Shown piece by piece: positions 17,812-28,853 of a stretch of 64,000 bases of DNA. The stretch lies in NCBI RefSeq assembly GCF_004352855.1, contig NZ_SJSC01000001.1, forward strand, positions 868,001 through 932,000, given 5' to 3'. The translations under genes were made by a program, and so were the position numbers. Numbering within the stretch: position 1 is the first letter of the stretch; each line of letters begins with the position of its first letter. This DNA is from Marinomonas sp. KMM3893 (GTDB taxonomy: Bacteria > Pseudomonadota > Gammaproteobacteria > Pseudomonadales > Marinomonadaceae). The notes beneath the pieces are model-generated. The model ran no database searches and had not been told where the DNA came from. It was given only the letters and a program-made list of their open reading frames with translations.

Positions 17812-19042
17812 GGGATACTCCGTGTTGGATGCGTTGTTTTACTAATTGCCCACCTAACCAATAACAAAGTTCACCAGGACTTTCCACATCCCAGCAGACA
17901 AAATCCGCCACCTTGCCGACTTCTAAAGAGCCATGAGACTCACTGATCCCTAAGGCTTTTGCCGCATGAATCGTTGCCCCTGCCAGTGCCGCTTCAGGTG
18001 TCATACCAAATAAGGTGCACGCCATGTTCATCATCAAACGCAACGATAAAGCAGGCGATGTACCTGGGTTGGCGTCCGTTGCAATGGCGATGTCTACACC
18101 ATATTGACGCAGCAAATCCAGCGGCGGCAACTGGGTTTCTTTCAGGGTGTAAAATGCCCCCGGCAGCAACACTGCCACAGTGCCAGATTCGGCCATGGCC
18201 TGCACATCAGATTCTTCCATAAACTCCAGATGATCCGCTGACAACGCCTGATAAGAGGCAGCCATACGCGTACCGCCTAACGCAGAAAGCTGCTCCGCGT
18301 GAATCTTCACTGGCAGTTTCAATTCTTGAGCTCTTTTGAAATAGCGTGACACCTGCTCAGTGCTAAACGCAATCCCTTCGCAAAACGCGTCCACGGCATC
18401 GGCCAAACCAAGTTCAGCCACTTTGGGCAACACCGTCTCGCACAAGTAATCAATGTAGGCGTCTTTACTATCGAACTCTGGTGGCATCGCATGCGCAGCC
18501 AAACAAGTACGCTTAATGGTGACTGGAAATTGCTGTTCCAATACGGCCGCTACTCGGAGCATTTTTAGCTCACTGTCCAATGACAAACCATAGCCTGATT
18601 TGATTTCAATGGTGGTCACACCATCCGCCATCAGGCTTTTCAAACGTCGTGTTGCACTGACAACCAACTCGGCTTCACTGGCGGCGCGCGTGGCGTTCAC
18701 AGACGAGGCAATACCACCGCCTTGTTTGGCAATCTCTTGGTAGCTCACACCGTTCAAGCGCTGCTCAAATTCTCCCGCACGATTACCGCCAAACACCAAA
18801 TGCGTGTGGCAATCGATTAGCCCAGGCGTCACCCAGCCGCCGTCGAGATCATGCTCTTGCTTCGCTTGATATTTGGGTAGCAAATCCGCTTCACCAAGCC
18901 ACGCAATACGACCGTCAACAACACCAATGGCGGCGTCTTTAATGATGCTGTAGCGCCCTTCTTTCATGGTCGCTACATGCGCACCACGCCATACGCTATC
19001 CAATTTAAGCGCTGTTTGGTCGTCAACCATTGATGCTGTCAT
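17804..19042 (-). CDS. hutI: Imidazolonepropionase
   Basis: A 412-residue amidohydrolase that opens imidazolone-5-propionate to N-formimidoyl-L-glutamate, step three of histidine degradation. Metal-binding motifs are [10 protein letters not shown] near residue 80, KIHAEQ near 250 and ATDANPG near 325. GGGGTAAAG precedes the ATG. It lies 168 bp after hutH in the same direction and overlaps hutG. Confidence 0.95.
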   Translation of the reverse strand: MTASMVDDQTALKLDSVWRGAHVATMKEGRYSIIKDAAIGVVDGRIAWLGEADLLPKYQAKQEHDLDGGWVTPGLIDCHTHLVFGGNRAGEFEQRLNGVSYQEIAKQGGGIASSVNATRAASEAELVVSATRRLKSLMADGVTTIEIKSGYGLSLDSELKMLRVAAVLEQQFPVTIKRTCLAAHAMPPEFDSKDAYIDYLCETVLPKVAELGLADAVDAFCEGIAFSTEQVSRYFKRAQELKLPVKIHAEQLSALGGTRMAASYQALSADHLEFMEESDVQAMAESGTVAVLLPGAFYTLKETQLPPLDLLRQYGVDIAIATDANPGTSPALSLRLMMNMACTLFGMTPEAALAGATIHAAKALGISESHGSLEVGKVADFVCWDVESPGELCYWLGGQLVKQRIQHGVSHE

Positions 19043-19153
19043 TCTTTACCCCTACTGCTGTCCGCTTTTCATTACTATTAAATCCCCCTTGCTATCACAC
19101 ACAAAGTGACACAAGAAAACGGCTGTTAACGACTGCAAGTTTTTATAACCAAG

Positions 19154-19173
19154 AATGCCTCTTTCGAGGCATT
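19154..19173 (-). terminator. Short hairpin between hutH and hutI
   Basis: AATGCCTC / GAGGCATT, an 8-bp stem with a 4-base loop, lies in the 168-bp hutH-hutI gap. No T run follows on the hut strand, so it is more likely an attenuator, processing site or RNA stabiliser than a full stop. Confidence 0.4.
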
Positions 19174-19210
19174 TATAACGTCTGGTTTATTCACAGCGCT
19201 CAATCAGCAC

Positions 19211-20746
19211 TTACAACACGCTAGGCAACAAACCAGTAGGCATGGTGTTGTTATGCACCGCTTCTAACAAGAGCTCATTGGCCTTTTCGATGTCGGTCGC
19301 AAAGTAACGATCTTTGTCATAAAAAGGCACACGAGAGCGCAATGTCGCACGCGCTTCTTCTAGGCGTGGGGTCGATTTCAATGGCGCACGAAAATCCAAA
19401 CCTTGCACAGCAGATAAAATTTCAACCGCCAAAATTCCACGAGTATTTTCCGCCATGTCTTTCAAACGACGCGCCGCGAAAGTGGCCATAGAAACATGGT
19501 CTTCTTGGTTGGCAGACGTTGGCAAACTGTCCACTGACGCAGGGTGTGCGTAGCTTTTGTTTTCACTCGCCAAGGCCGCTGCGGTGACTTGAGCGATCAT
19601 AAATCCAGAGTTCACACCACCGTTATCCACAAGGAAAGGCGGCAATTTACTGAGGTTGCTGTCGATCAAAAGTGCCATGCGACGCTCTGACAAACTGCCG
19701 ATTTCAGCAATCGCCAAGGCTAAGTTGTCCGCAGCCATAGCAACAGGCTCCGCGTGGAAGTTACCACCAGAAATAATGTCACCTTCTGCAGCAAACACTA
19801 ATGGGTTATCAGAAACAGAGTTGGCTTCGACACACAAAACCTTCGCCGTGCTGCGAATCTGCTCCAAACACGCGCCCATCACCTGTGGCTGACAACGCAA
19901 AGAGTAAGGGTCTTGAACCTTTTCACAGCCTTGATGAGAGTCGCCTAACTCACTGGTTTCACCCAATAAGTGACGATACGCAGCCGCGGCGTCCATTTGG
20001 GTCTGATGACCACGAACTTCATGAATACGCGCATCAAATGGACTACGACTGCCCAATGCCGCTTCTACTGACAAGGAACCACAGACGATGGCAGAAGCAA
20101 ACAAATCTTCCGCTTCAAACAAACCTTCAAGCGCAAATGCCGTCGACGCTTGCGTGCCGTTCAACAATGCCAAACCTTCTTTAGGCGCTAAGGTAATCGG
20201 CTCAAGTCCTGCGATGGATAAAGCGGCTTGCCCAGAAATGACTTCGCCACGATAACGGGCTTTACCTTCGCCCAACAAAATCGTACTCATGTGAGCTAAG
20301 GGTGCTAAATCACCAGAAGCGCCCACTGAGCCTTTTTTCGGAATGCATGGGTACACTTCTTTATTGATCAGCGTGAGTAGTGCTTGAATCACTTTTAGAC
20401 GAATACCAGAAAAGCCACGAGCGAGACTGTTTACTTTCAAGGCCATAATCAACTTGACGGTTTTATCGTCCATCAACTGACCAATGCCCGCCGCGTGAGA
20501 CAGCACAATACTGCGCTGTAACTCATCTAAATCTTCTGGCGCAATACGAGTATTCGCCAGCAAACCAAACCCTGTGTTAATTCCGTAAACGGTGCGATTT
20601 TCTGCGATCACATCATTCACCACCTGTGTACTGGCATTGATTGCCGCAAACGCACTTTCATCTAAGCTCAATTTCACCGAACGACGACTGATTTGTCGTA
20701 ATTCATTTAGCGTCAATTGACCTGGTTTTATCGTTAATTCAAACAT
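19211..20746 (-). CDS. hutH: Histidine ammonia-lyase
   Basis: A 511-residue enzyme that deaminates L-histidine to trans-urocanate, the first step of the pathway. The Ala143-Ser144-Gly145 triad ([11 protein letters not shown]) forms the MIO cofactor. The start at 20746 was chosen because AAGGAT precedes it and the length then matches the family; the open frame runs 15 codons further upstream. Other conserved stretches are YGINTGFG and the C-terminal [10 protein letters not shown]. It lies 60 bp after hutU. Confidence 0.96.
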   Translation of the reverse strand: MFELTIKPGQLTLNELRQISRRSVKLSLDESAFAAINASTQVVNDVIAENRTVYGINTGFGLLANTRIAPEDLDELQRSIVLSHAAGIGQLMDDKTVKLIMALKVNSLARGFSGIRLKVIQALLTLINKEVYPCIPKKGSVGASGDLAPLAHMSTILLGEGKARYRGEVISGQAALSIAGLEPITLAPKEGLALLNGTQASTAFALEGLFEAEDLFASAIVCGSLSVEAALGSRSPFDARIHEVRGHQTQMDAAAAYRHLLGETSELGDSHQGCEKVQDPYSLRCQPQVMGACLEQIRSTAKVLCVEANSVSDNPLVFAAEGDIISGGNFHAEPVAMAADNLALAIAEIGSLSERRMALLIDSNLSKLPPFLVDNGGVNSGFMIAQVTAAALASENKSYAHPASVDSLPTSANQEDHVSMATFAARRLKDMAENTRGILAVEILSAVQGLDFRAPLKSTPRLEEARATLRSRVPFYDKDRYFATDIEKANELLLEAVHNNTMPTGLLPSVL

Positions 20747-20806
20747 GATGATCCTTAATTTTAATTCTCTGCGTTGCAATGTTGTTCGCACTAACGCGTA
20801 GGATTT

Positions 20807-22504
20807 TTATTTTGTTTGGTTGCCCGTAATCATCGGTAAATTCAAGCCTTGTTCTTTCGCGCATTCAATGGCGATATCATAACCTGCATCTGCGTGACGC
20901 ATAACACCGGTTGCTGGATCATTATGAAGGACACGAGCAATACGCTCAGCGGCATCATCACTACCATCACACACAATCACCATTCCCGAATGCTGCGAGA
21001 AGCCCATGCCAACACCGCCGCCGTGGTGCAAAGACACCCAAGTGGCACCAGACGCCGTGTTCAATAATGCGTTCAATAATGGCCAATCCGACACCGCATC
21101 AGAACCATCCTGCATGCCTTCCGTTTCACGGTTCGGGCTTGCTACAGAACCTGAATCTAGGTGGTCACGACCAATGACGATTGGCGCCGACAATTCGCCG
21201 CTGCGAACCATTTCATTAAAGGCTAGGCCAAGCTTGGCACGTTGACCAAGACCAACCCAACAAATGCGCGCTGGCAAACCTTGGAACTGAATACGTTCAC
21301 GGGCCATGTCTAACCAATGATGTAAGTGCGCATCGTCGGCGATCACTTCTTTTACTTTGGCGTCGGTTTTATAAATGTCTTCTGGGTCACCCGATAACGC
21401 CGCCCAACGGAATGGGCCAATACCGCGACAGAACAATGGGCGAATGTAGGCTGGCACAAAACCTGGGAAATCAAAGGCGTTTTCTACGCCTTCTTCCATC
21501 GCCATTTGACGAATGTTGTTGCCGTAGTCAAAGGTTGGCACACCCATTTTCTGGAAGTCCAACATGGCTTGGACATGAACCGCCATGGTTTTCTTCGCCG
21601 CCGTGACGATTTCAGCAGGCTGAGTCAGTGCTTTTTCACGGTACTCTTCCCAGCTCATGCCAGTGGGTAAATAACCATTTAGTGGGTCGTGCGCCGATGT
21701 TTGGTCAGTCACCATATCTGGACGAACACCGCGTTTTACCATTTCTGGCAAGATGTCGGCGGCGTTGCCACATAGAGCAATAGAAACCGCTTTACCTTCT
21801 GCTGTGTATTTTTTAATGCGCGCTAGTGCGTCGTCTAGGTCGGCTGCTTGCTCATCCACATAACGGGTACGTAGACGGAAATCGATACGGCTTTGTTGGC
21901 ACTCAATATTCAAAGAACAAGCACCGGCCAAGGTCGCGGCCAATGGTTGCGCGCCACCCATACCACCAAGACCCGCAGTTAGCACCCAACGACCCGTTAG
22001 GTTGCCATCGTAATGTTGACGACCCGCTTCAACGAAGGTTTCATAAGTGCCTTGCACTATGCCCTGACTACCGATGTAGATCCAAGAACCCGCGGTCATC
22101 TGGCCGTACATAGCCAAACCTTTGGCGTCCAGCTCATTAAAGTGTTCCCAGTTTGCCCAGTGTGGCACTAGGTTAGAGTTAGCGATTAACACGCGAGGTG
22201 CGTTGCTGTGTGTTTTGAATACACCTACTGGCTTACCCGATTGAACCAATAATGTTTCGTCATCTTCTAACTCAGTGAGGGACTCAACAATTTTGTCGTA
22301 ACTTTCCCAATCACGGGCAGCGCGACCAATACCACCGTAAACCACTAACTCTTCAGGGTTTTCTGCCACATCAGGATCTAGGTTGTTCATCAGCATGCGC
22401 ATTGGCGCTTCGGTAAACCAAGATTTAGCGGTTAACTTTGTTCCTGTTGCCGCTTTTACCACACCGGCACGATAACGCTTTTGAGTAATAGTTTGCTTAG
22501 TCAT
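20807..22504 (-). CDS. hutU: Urocanate hydratase
   Basis: A 565-residue NAD-dependent enzyme that converts urocanate to imidazolone propionate. Motifs include [12 protein letters not shown] (NAD-binding) and the conserved Cys in [15 protein letters not shown]. The ATG at 22504 has AAAGGTG upstream. It is the first gene of the minus-strand hut operon, and the perfect HutC-like palindrome at 22563 lies 58 bp upstream. Confidence 0.96.
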   Translation of the reverse strand: MTKQTITQKRYRAGVVKAATGTKLTAKSWFTEAPMRMLMNNLDPDVAENPEELVVYGGIGRAARDWESYDKIVESLTELEDDETLLVQSGKPVGVFKTHSNAPRVLIANSNLVPHWANWEHFNELDAKGLAMYGQMTAGSWIYIGSQGIVQGTYETFVEAGRQHYDGNLTGRWVLTAGLGGMGGAQPLAATLAGACSLNIECQQSRIDFRLRTRYVDEQAADLDDALARIKKYTAEGKAVSIALCGNAADILPEMVKRGVRPDMVTDQTSAHDPLNGYLPTGMSWEEYREKALTQPAEIVTAAKKTMAVHVQAMLDFQKMGVPTFDYGNNIRQMAMEEGVENAFDFPGFVPAYIRPLFCRGIGPFRWAALSGDPEDIYKTDAKVKEVIADDAHLHHWLDMARERIQFQGLPARICWVGLGQRAKLGLAFNEMVRSGELSAPIVIGRDHLDSGSVASPNRETEGMQDGSDAVSDWPLLNALLNTASGATWVSLHHGGGVGMGFSQHSGMVIVCDGSDDAAERIARVLHNDPATGVMRHADAGYDIAIECAKEQGLNLPMITGNQTK

Positions 22505-22562
22505 TTTCTGCACCTTTAAAAAGAAAGCCAATCAGGCATCTTGAAACGAATTAGAATGAACA

Positions 22563-22572
22563 TGTATATACA
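22563..22572. promoter_or_regulatory. HutC operator before hutU
   Basis: A perfect palindrome TGTATATACA in the 303-bp hutU-hutF intergenic region, 58 bp from the hutU start. HutC proteins of pseudomonads bind closely similar TGTA-N2-TACA sites. The rest of this gap is AT-rich promoter DNA with the second copy at 22748. Confidence 0.75.
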
Positions 22573-22747
22573 ATTAATCTAAAGATAAAATCTTCGTTTT
22601 CTATATGCAAGTCTTTTTTCTGAAAAAACACAGAGCATTTCTGTGGAAAACAACTTTTAAAGGGAGTGAAAAAGCGTAAAACCCTTGTATAACAAAGACT
22701 CTATTTAAGTGACGACCCAGCAAAAATGAAATAGATAAAAACAAACT

Positions 22748-22757
22748 TGTATATACA
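22748..22757. promoter_or_regulatory. HutC operator before hutF
   Basis: A second perfect TGTATATACA, 50 bp before the hutF GTG start. The two copies are about 185 bp apart, one for each divergent hut transcript. Confidence 0.75.
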
Positions 22758-22807
22758 TTATATTTTCTATTACACTCAAATCATTCTAATCAACCTAGGA
22801 ATGGATT

Positions 22808-24217
22808 GTGAGCAGCCTTCATCAAGCGAATTCTGACCTTCAATGTTTTTTTTCGGAACGCGCCTTATTGCCATCAGGCTGGGCGAATAATGTGCTTTTT
22901 TCGGTTAAAAACGGCCAATTTTATTCACTAGAAACCAACAGCACCGCCACAGACAAAGCCAATATTTTGTCAGGCCCTGTGTTGCCAACCATCGCCAACG
23001 TCCACTCTCATGCTTTTCAACGTATTATGGCGGGCGCCGCTGAAGTCAGCTTGAACCCAAACGATAGTTTTTGGAGTTGGCGCGATCTGATGTATAAAAT
23101 CGTCCAAAAGCTCACCCCAGACGATGCCCACATCATTGCAAAGCAGCTTTACATCGACATGTTAAAAGCGGGCTACAGCCAAGTTGGGGAGTTTCATTAC
23201 TTACACCACGACATAGGTGGCAAGCACTATGGACAGTTGGCCGAAATGTCGAATCAGCTCATCGCAGCTGCCGATGATGCAGGCTTAGGCTTAACCCTAC
23301 TGCCAGTGCTCTACTCTCATTCAGGTTTCGGCGGACAAGCCCCCAATGCCGGGCAAGCGCGATTTATTCATTCCACCGACTCTTACTTAACGCTGCATCA
23401 AGCCTGTGCTAAAACATTGGCCAATCATCCGATTCATCAATTGGGCGTTTGTTTTCACTCGCTGCGCGCGGTCACTAAACCGCAAATCGACACCGTATTG
23501 CAGACATTAAACGCCTCTTTCAACACAACAAGTCCGATCCATATTCATATCGCAGAACAGCAAAAAGAAGTGCAAGACAGCATCAATTGGAGTGGGCAAC
23601 GGCCAGTAGAATGGTTGCATAACGAAATTGGCTTGAGCGATCGCTGGTGTCTGGTGCACGCCACTCATCTAACAGAAACAGAACGCCAAGCCATTGCCAC
23701 CAGCCAAGCCATTGCGGGGCTTTGTCCGACCACAGAAGCCAACTTAGGCGACGGCATTTTTCCTGCGGTGGCGTTTGAAAAGGAAGGTGGCCGCTGGGGG
23801 ATTGGCTCTGATAGCCATGTCAGCTTATCGATTGTCGAAGAGTTACGAACATTAGAATACGGCCAGCGCCTGCGCGACCAACAACGTAACCGCCTGTACC
23901 GGCCAGAACAAACCAGCGTCGGTGATAACCTCTATCAGCAAGCATTATTAGGCGGGAATCAGGCCTGTGGCGTCTCTCTTGGCCTGGCGGTAGGTAACCG
24001 AGCCGACTTCATGGTACTCGATGAAAGCCAGCCTTTTATGACCGCCAGTGACAACAAAGATTTGCTCAACCGCTGGTTGTTTGCGACCAATGAAAATTTG
24101 GTAAAAGACGTTTTTGTCGCAGGGCAACAACGCATTAAAAACTTCCACCACGAACACGAAGAAAGTAGCCGTAGCGCGTTTATTCGAATCATTAAAAAGG
24201 TGATGTATGACGCTTAA
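22808..24217 (+). CDS. hutF: Formimidoylglutamate deiminase
   Basis: A 469-residue amidohydrolase that turns N-formimidoylglutamate into N-formylglutamate and ammonia. Its presence with hutG shows the five-step pseudomonad-type route instead of the HutE route. Metal-site motifs are NVHSHAFQ, HIHIAEQ, HATH and GSDSHVS. The start is GTG at 22808, with AGGA eight bases before it. It overlaps hutD by 11 bp. Confidence 0.94.
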   Translation: MSSLHQANSDLQCFFSERALLPSGWANNVLFSVKNGQFYSLETNSTATDKANILSGPVLPTIANVHSHAFQRIMAGAAEVSLNPNDSFWSWRDLMYKIVQKLTPDDAHIIAKQLYIDMLKAGYSQVGEFHYLHHDIGGKHYGQLAEMSNQLIAAADDAGLGLTLLPVLYSHSGFGGQAPNAGQARFIHSTDSYLTLHQACAKTLANHPIHQLGVCFHSLRAVTKPQIDTVLQTLNASFNTTSPIHIHIAEQQKEVQDSINWSGQRPVEWLHNEIGLSDRWCLVHATHLTETERQAIATSQAIAGLCPTTEANLGDGIFPAVAFEKEGGRWGIGSDSHVSLSIVEELRTLEYGQRLRDQQRNRLYRPEQTSVGDNLYQQALLGGNQACGVSLGLAVGNRADFMVLDESQPFMTASDNKDLLNRWLFATNENLVKDVFVAGQQRIKNFHHEHEESSRSAFIRIIKKVMYDA

Positions 24218-24830
24218 CACCCCACTTCACTGCCACCTGATTGAGCAAAGCGATTATTTGCGCATGCCATGGAAAAATGGGCTAGGTGAAACACTCGAAA
24301 TCCAACGTCATGACGATGAGCAAGGCCTGCGCTTTCGCATCAGCCAAGCCTCTGTCAACGATCATGGTGTTTTTTCCGACTTCAGTGGCTTACATCGCAC
24401 TTTGGTTTTACTGAGTGGCCAAGGTATGACGCTTAGCCATCGCAATGCCAATAACGAAAGCGTAGAACACGCGCTGACAGCCCCTTTAGACATGGCATGC
24501 TTTGCTGGCGGCGATCACACCCATGCCAGCCTAACAAAGGGGCGAATTGAAGACTTAAATATCATGGGGCGAGACAGCGATACCCTTGCAACAGTACACG
24601 CCTGCTTCGCACCAACGGCCTTATCGCTACCCAACGAAAACAGCCTACTAACAGGCTTTTATGCCAATGAAGAAAGTCTATTAGCGTTTCAAATAGATCG
24701 CACTGGCGACACTGAAACGCGACGCCTTCCGGCCCAAAGCTTTATGACCTTCTCTGCCAACAATAACGAGCTTGAGAGCCTCCAAGTGATGAGTGGTAGC
24801 GGTGTATGGATCGATATTCTGCCGAGGTAA
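24207..24830 (+). CDS. hutD: HutD family protein
   Basis: A 207-residue cupin-fold protein typical of hut loci. Motifs include RMPWKNGLGETLEI and the HRTLVLLSGQGM stretch. In Pseudomonas fluorescens HutD is thought to limit hut operon activity, possibly by binding N-formylglutamate or urocanate. It starts inside the end of hutF, so the pair is translationally coupled. Confidence 0.9.
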   Translation: MTLNTPLHCHLIEQSDYLRMPWKNGLGETLEIQRHDDEQGLRFRISQASVNDHGVFSDFSGLHRTLVLLSGQGMTLSHRNANNESVEHALTAPLDMACFAGGDHTHASLTKGRIEDLNIMGRDSDTLATVHACFAPTALSLPNENSLLTGFYANEESLLAFQIDRTGDTETRRLPAQSFMTFSANNNELESLQVMSGSGVWIDILPR

Positions 24831-24831
24831 A

Positions 24832-24880
24832 AACAACCAAGCCGGCCACCCTATCAATAAAACCACTCGACTTGGTTGTT
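24832..24880. terminator. Inverted repeat between hutD and hutV
   Basis: Perfect 10-base arms AACAACCAAG and CTTGGTTGTT enclose a 29-base loop between two convergent operons. T runs are short, so it may act as a rho-independent site of modest strength for both strands. Confidence 0.5.
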
Positions 24881-24907
24881 AAACGGGCCTAACCCTTTAA
24901 TAAGCGC

Positions 24908-25741
24908 TCAAATACCCTCTTGCAAGGTGGTGGTTCTGCGTTGCACAAAACGATCTACGTATTCATCCGCTGGATTGCTCAAAATGTCATGCGGTGTGCC
25001 AACCTGAATCAATTGCCCATCTTTCATAATGGCAATGCGGTTACCTATGCGCAGCGCTTCATCCAAGTCGTGAGTAATAAACACAATGGTTTTATTTAGG
25101 GTACTTTGCAACGTTATCAGCTGATCTTGCATTTCGGCACGGATCAATGGGTCTAAGGCGCTGAAGGCTTCATCCATCAAAATAATGTCCGTGTCAGCCG
25201 CCAATGCTCGCGCCAGACCAACACGCTGACGCATACCACCAGATAACTGACTCGGATAGTGAGATTCATAGCCTTTAAGGCCCACAGCATCCACCCAGTA
25301 ATGCGCTTTTTCGTGCTGTAATGCTTTGCTTTCACCACGAACTTTTAAACCAAAGGCCACGTTCTCTAATACGGTTTTATGGGGCAGCAAACCAAAACTC
25401 TGGAAAACCATGCTGATTTTCTTACGACGAAAGTCGCGTAACTGAGCGTCGTTGTATTTAAGAATGTCTTCCCCATCCACATAAATCTGGCCACGGGTTG
25501 GGTCAATCAAACGATTAAAGTGACGCACTAATGTGGATTTTCCAGACCCTGATAACCCCATGATGACGAAGGTTTCACCCGCTTCGATGCGAAGAGAAAT
25601 GTCGTTTACCCCCACCACACAACCGGTTTCAGCGAGCACATCGCTTTTTGATACGCCATTTTCTATCTGCACCAAGGCGTCAGAAACTCGATGGCCAAAT
25701 ACTTTCAATACATTCTCAATGACTATTTTAGCAACCGTCAC
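24908..25741 (-). CDS. hutV: Histidine/quaternary-amine ABC transporter ATPase (HutV type)
   Basis: A 277-residue ATPase of the ProV/OpuAA family, with Walker [10 protein letters not shown], signature [15 protein letters not shown] and Walker [14 protein letters not shown], and no C-terminal CBS domains. The length and the position between hutD and hutC match HutV of the histidine importers in Sinorhizobium and Pseudomonas. By sequence alone glycine betaine or choline transport is also possible. It overlaps hutW by four bases. Confidence 0.82.
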   Translation of the reverse strand: MTVAKIVIENVLKVFGHRVSDALVQIENGVSKSDVLAETGCVVGVNDISLRIEAGETFVIMGLSGSGKSTLVRHFNRLIDPTRGQIYVDGEDILKYNDAQLRDFRRKKISMVFQSFGLLPHKTVLENVAFGLKVRGESKALQHEKAHYWVDAVGLKGYESHYPSQLSGGMRQRVGLARALAADTDIILMDEAFSALDPLIRAEMQDQLITLQSTLNKTIVFITHDLDEALRIGNRIAIMKDGQLIQVGTPHDILSNPADEYVDRFVQRRTTTLQEGI

Positions 25742-26589
25742 AATGACTCTCCGTATCTAGGTTTGCCATAGGCTTGAATAATACGATCAAACACCACCGC
25801 CAAGATCACAATCGCTAACCCAGCCTCAAGCCCGCGCCCGACGTCTAAGGTTTGAATGCCGATCAACACTTCCTCTCCTAAACCTCGTGCACCAATCATA
25901 GAGGCAATCACCACCATAGACAGTGACATCATAGTGGTCTGGTTGATGCCCGCCATAATACTCGGCAACGCCAACGGCAGCTGCACGCCAAACAAGCGTT
26001 GCGTTCGAGTTACACCAAACGCATTTACCGCTTCAATAATTTCTTTATCCACTTGGCGAATACCCAAGTCGGTCAAACGGATCAGGGGAGGCACAGCATA
26101 AATCACCGTAGCAAAAATCGCCGGCACTTTACCCAAGCCAAATAACATCAATACAGGGATCAAGTACACGAAGCTCGGCATGGTCTGCATTATGTCTAGC
26201 AGTGGTATCAGGATTTTTCGTAAGCGATCGCTGCGAGCAGATAAGATGCCCATGGGAATGCCGATTAGCACCGAAAGAAACGTCGCGATCAACATCAGAG
26301 CCAGCGTTTGCATCAGCTTATCCCACAAGCCCACAGCCCCTACTAAAAACAGCAGACCAGTAATGACCAAGGTCGGGATTACTTTTCGCGTCGCATGAAA
26401 TGCAATGAGGGCGACAATACACAGCATTAGCCACCAAGGCACAAAGCGCAGGAATTTTTCCAAGTTAATAATAAATACTATTAAAAAGTCAGAAATTTGT
26501 CGGAAGAAGTCACCGTAGTTGACCACTAAACTGTCAACACCGGAGTTTATCCAGTCGGTCATTGAAAACGTAATAAAGCTTGGAAACAT
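25738..26589 (-). CDS. hutW: ABC transporter permease (HutW/ProW type)
   Basis: A 283-residue permease with about six membrane helices and the BPD_transp_1 EAA-type loop ([29 protein letters not shown]). The start at 26589 was chosen because AGGG is suitably placed upstream; the open frame runs back into hutX. An attenuator-like hairpin lies between hutX and this gene. Confidence 0.82.
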   Translation of the reverse strand: MFPSFITFSMTDWINSGVDSLVVNYGDFFRQISDFLIVFIINLEKFLRFVPWWLMLCIVALIAFHATRKVIPTLVITGLLFLVGAVGLWDKLMQTLALMLIATFLSVLIGIPMGILSARSDRLRKILIPLLDIMQTMPSFVYLIPVLMLFGLGKVPAIFATVIYAVPPLIRLTDLGIRQVDKEIIEAVNAFGVTRTQRLFGVQLPLALPSIMAGINQTTMMSLSMVVIASMIGARGLGEEVLIGIQTLDVGRGLEAGLAIVILAVVFDRIIQAYGKPRYGESL

Positions 26590-26617
26590 GCCCATCCCTA
26601 ATAGCGTCGAATAAAAA

Positions 26618-26650
26618 ATGCCCTCAGCCAATGAATTAGCATAAGGGCAT
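26618..26650 (-). terminator. Attenuator hairpin between hutX and hutW
   Basis: On the minus strand ATGCCCT / AGGGCAT, a 7-bp stem with a 19-base loop, is followed by TTTTTATT. It sits right after the binding-protein stop codon, where partial terminators often allow more binding protein than permease to be made. Confidence 0.65.
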
Positions 26651-26654
26651 GATG

Positions 26655-27623
26655 TTAGAGTGAGTTTTGAATCTTTTCTGCCGCGCTGGCACTGACCCAC
26701 TTAGTCCAAAGCTCCGGCTTTTCTTTGAGGAACACCTTAGCCAGTGCAGGCGCCTTAATATGAGTGGTTGTCATTTGAGCCAAGTAACTGTTCAATAATT
26801 CGATTGGAATATTGACCTTGGATAAGACATCCACCAGCTCAGGGGCTTCATCATGGAAGGTTTTCGATAAGCCAACTTTTATCGAGATACTCTTATCCAC
26901 TCCAGGCTTCTCAGCCAGTTTAATCACATCAATACGGCCTAATAACGCAGTCGGAGACCAATAGTAAAATAGAATAGGCTGTTTGCGTTTGTAACTAGAC
27001 AATACCGCCGCATCAAGCGCTGGGCCAGTACCTGAACGGAAGTTCGTGTAGCTTGCGCTTAGACCATAATCCTTAAGCATCTTGGTGTTTTCCGTTTCAC
27101 AGGTCCAACCTGCTGGGCAATTGTAAAAACGCCCTTTAGATGGTTCTTCTTGATCGCGGAAGACAGAAGCGTACTTGGCCAGATCCGCAATGTTTTTCAA
27201 ATCAGGCGCGGAGGCTTTAATGCCTCTTGAAGCATCACCTTCGACTACATAGCGCGGGACGTACCAACCTTCTACAGCGCCTTTTACAGGTGAGCCAACA
27301 CCAATGACTTTGCCTGCCGCGGCGGCTCTGTTCCACACCCTGCTTCGGCCTACCCATTCTTCCGAAAACACCTGAATATCATTCGTGCTAAGGGCATTTT
27401 CCATGGCAATAGAATTACCAGGCAAGCTATCCACTTTGCAGCCGTAGCCTTCTTTTAGAATGTCCTGCATTACGGCGGAAAGCAGCATGCCACTTTCCCA
27501 GTTTAACCCTGCAAACTTAATCGTTTTGCCAGAATCACACCATTCGCTGGCAAAACTGGCATTGGCTCCCACCGACAGCGCTAACCCTACGAACGCCCAC
27601 TTCATCTTTTTCATTGTTTTCAC
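26655..27623 (-). CDS. hutX: ABC transporter substrate-binding protein (HutX type, OpuAC family)
   Basis: A 322-residue periplasmic protein. The signal peptide (about 1-26, ending ANASFASEW) precedes a mature OpuAC fold. The GTG start at 27623 has AAGGGA eight bases upstream. Conserved cysteines (WCDSG, NCPAGWTCETE) are typical of the histidine/choline-binding branch. Co-directional with hutV and hutW and adjacent to hutC, it is likely the histidine receptor. Binding of betaine is not excluded. Confidence 0.82.
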   Translation of the reverse strand: MKTMKKMKWAFVGLALSVGANASFASEWCDSGKTIKFAGLNWESGMLLSAVMQDILKEGYGCKVDSLPGNSIAMENALSTNDIQVFSEEWVGRSRVWNRAAAAGKVIGVGSPVKGAVEGWYVPRYVVEGDASRGIKASAPDLKNIADLAKYASVFRDQEEPSKGRFYNCPAGWTCETENTKMLKDYGLSASYTNFRSGTGPALDAAVLSSYKRKQPILFYYWSPTALLGRIDVIKLAEKPGVDKSISIKVGLSKTFHDEAPELVDVLSKVNIPIELLNSYLAQMTTTHIKAPALAKVFLKEKPELWTKWVSASAAEKIQNSL

Positions 27624-27972
27624 TTGAGCTTTCCCTTCTTTAGTTTATCGATGTTTGAAAATCAGCGGTTAAACGATTCACTGCTAAATCACAGACAACC
27701 AGAGTATTCATTTATTGTTTCAATCGTCTTTTAAGCAACGAAAGTGAGGCCAAGAAAGGAGAGAAATAAGCGGACTTATCAAAATCTTCTTGAACTAAGG
27801 GCCAGACTTTACATGACCCAAATAATAATTCGGCAGGATTTGTATGGAACAATCGGGGAAATTACGCGTTTATTCAGGAAAACGATCAGAAAAGAGGGGA
27901 TTCAAGCGATTTGAATTATTCTGAGAAAGGCATTCCGACACAAAAGTAATAAAAGCGTGGAGCAGAAAAAAC

Positions 27973-27999
27973 AAGAAGGACGGTGACTCAGCCCTTCTT
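27973..27999 (-). terminator. Terminator after hutC
   Basis: On the minus strand AAGAAGG / CCTTCTT with a 13-base loop is followed by GTTTTTT, 15 bp after the hutC stop. In the rest of the 27624-27972 gap I find no copy of the HutC palindrome and no clear promoter, though hutXWV must be transcribed from here or by readthrough. Confidence 0.7.
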
Positions 28000-28013
28000 A
28001 TGACGACTTAATA

Positions 28014-28769
28014 TCAGCGACCAAAATGGCCAAACAACTGAAAACGCGAGCCTGGGTGAAGCAAACGAGCGGCGGTAATAATGTCATCTCCCGCCCAAGT
28101 ACGGCGTTTGATTTGTAGACACGGCTCATGAGCACCAATTTGCAAACGCTCGCACTCGATGGCATTCGGCAATACAGCCTCAACCAAATGCTCTCCTTCC
28201 GTCATCGGAGCCACCCCCATCAAATATTCATAAGAGGTATGAAGCGTGAAATCCTGTTTATCGTACTCAGGCGCCAAACTGGCATTAACAATACGTTCTT
28301 CAATTTGAATAGGGATATCGTTTTCATAATGCAGAACAACAGAACGAAAAATGCCATGATTAGTGCGAACACCTAACATCATAGCCTCTTCTACGCTGGC
28401 TCTAGCAGATTCAAGGGTTAGCAGCTTTGATAAATGCTTGTGGCCGCGAGCTGCGATTTCTTCTGCAATATTATGCACTTCAAACAGAGCTGAATGCGCT
28501 TTTTTCTCGGCCACAAAGGTACCAAGCCCTTGATGACGAACCAGAAAACCTTCTACGGTTAATTCGCGTAACGCACGATTTACCGTCATTCGGCTAACAC
28601 CTAGTGACTTCACTATTTCTGCTTCGGATGGAACACGCTGATTTGCCAACCACTCGCCCGCTGAAATTTTTTGCGAAATAGCTTGTTTCAGCTTCGCATA
28701 AATAGGCTGTGGTACATCTGGCAAGCCATCAAATAAATGCTCAAGCATAGTAACGGTTTGATCTGACAA
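28014..28769 (-). CDS. hutC: Histidine utilisation repressor
   Basis: A 251-residue GntR-family regulator. The winged helix (about 20-88, VPSEAEIVKSLGVSRMTVNRALREL) is followed by a UTRA effector domain that in HutC binds urocanate. The likely start is TTG at 28769 with AGGAT upstream; an ATG seven codons later is the alternative. A one-mismatch operator lies 69 bp upstream, so it probably represses itself. It is predicted to control hutU, hutF and, by their operators, the dehydrogenase and YjiH-type genes. Confidence 0.92.
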   Translation of the reverse strand: MSDQTVTMLEHLFDGLPDVPQPIYAKLKQAISQKISAGEWLANQRVPSEAEIVKSLGVSRMTVNRALRELTVEGFLVRHQGLGTFVAEKKAHSALFEVHNIAEEIAARGHKHLSKLLTLESARASVEEAMMLGVRTNHGIFRSVVLHYENDIPIQIEERIVNASLAPEYDKQDFTLHTSYEYLMGVAPMTEGEHLVEAVLPNAIECERLQIGAHEPCLQIKRRTWAGDDIITAARLLHPGSRFQLFGHFGR

Positions 28770-28837
28770 GGGGCATCCTATCGGTTTATGGGGGTCAATT
28801 TTTTCATTATATCGCGACTACTAATAATCTAACAGCT

Positions 28838-28847
28838 TGTATAGACA
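28838..28847. promoter_or_regulatory. HutC operator before hutC
   Basis: TGTATAGACA, one base off the perfect palindrome, lies 69 bp before the hutC start and just beyond the stop of the cytochrome b561 gene. It implies autoregulation. Confidence 0.6.
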
Positions 28848-28853
28848 ATTAAG

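Noticed and set aside
24908..27623. Glycine betaine/choline osmoprotectant importer
   Set aside because: Family level sequence allows it, but the position between hutD and hutC and the lack of CBS domains favour a HutXWV histidine importer; left as an alternative.
27640..27780. Possible sigma-54 promoter before hutX
   Set aside because: A TGGCC...TTGC pattern occurs on the minus strand, but the GG-GC distance is 13 and not 10 bases.
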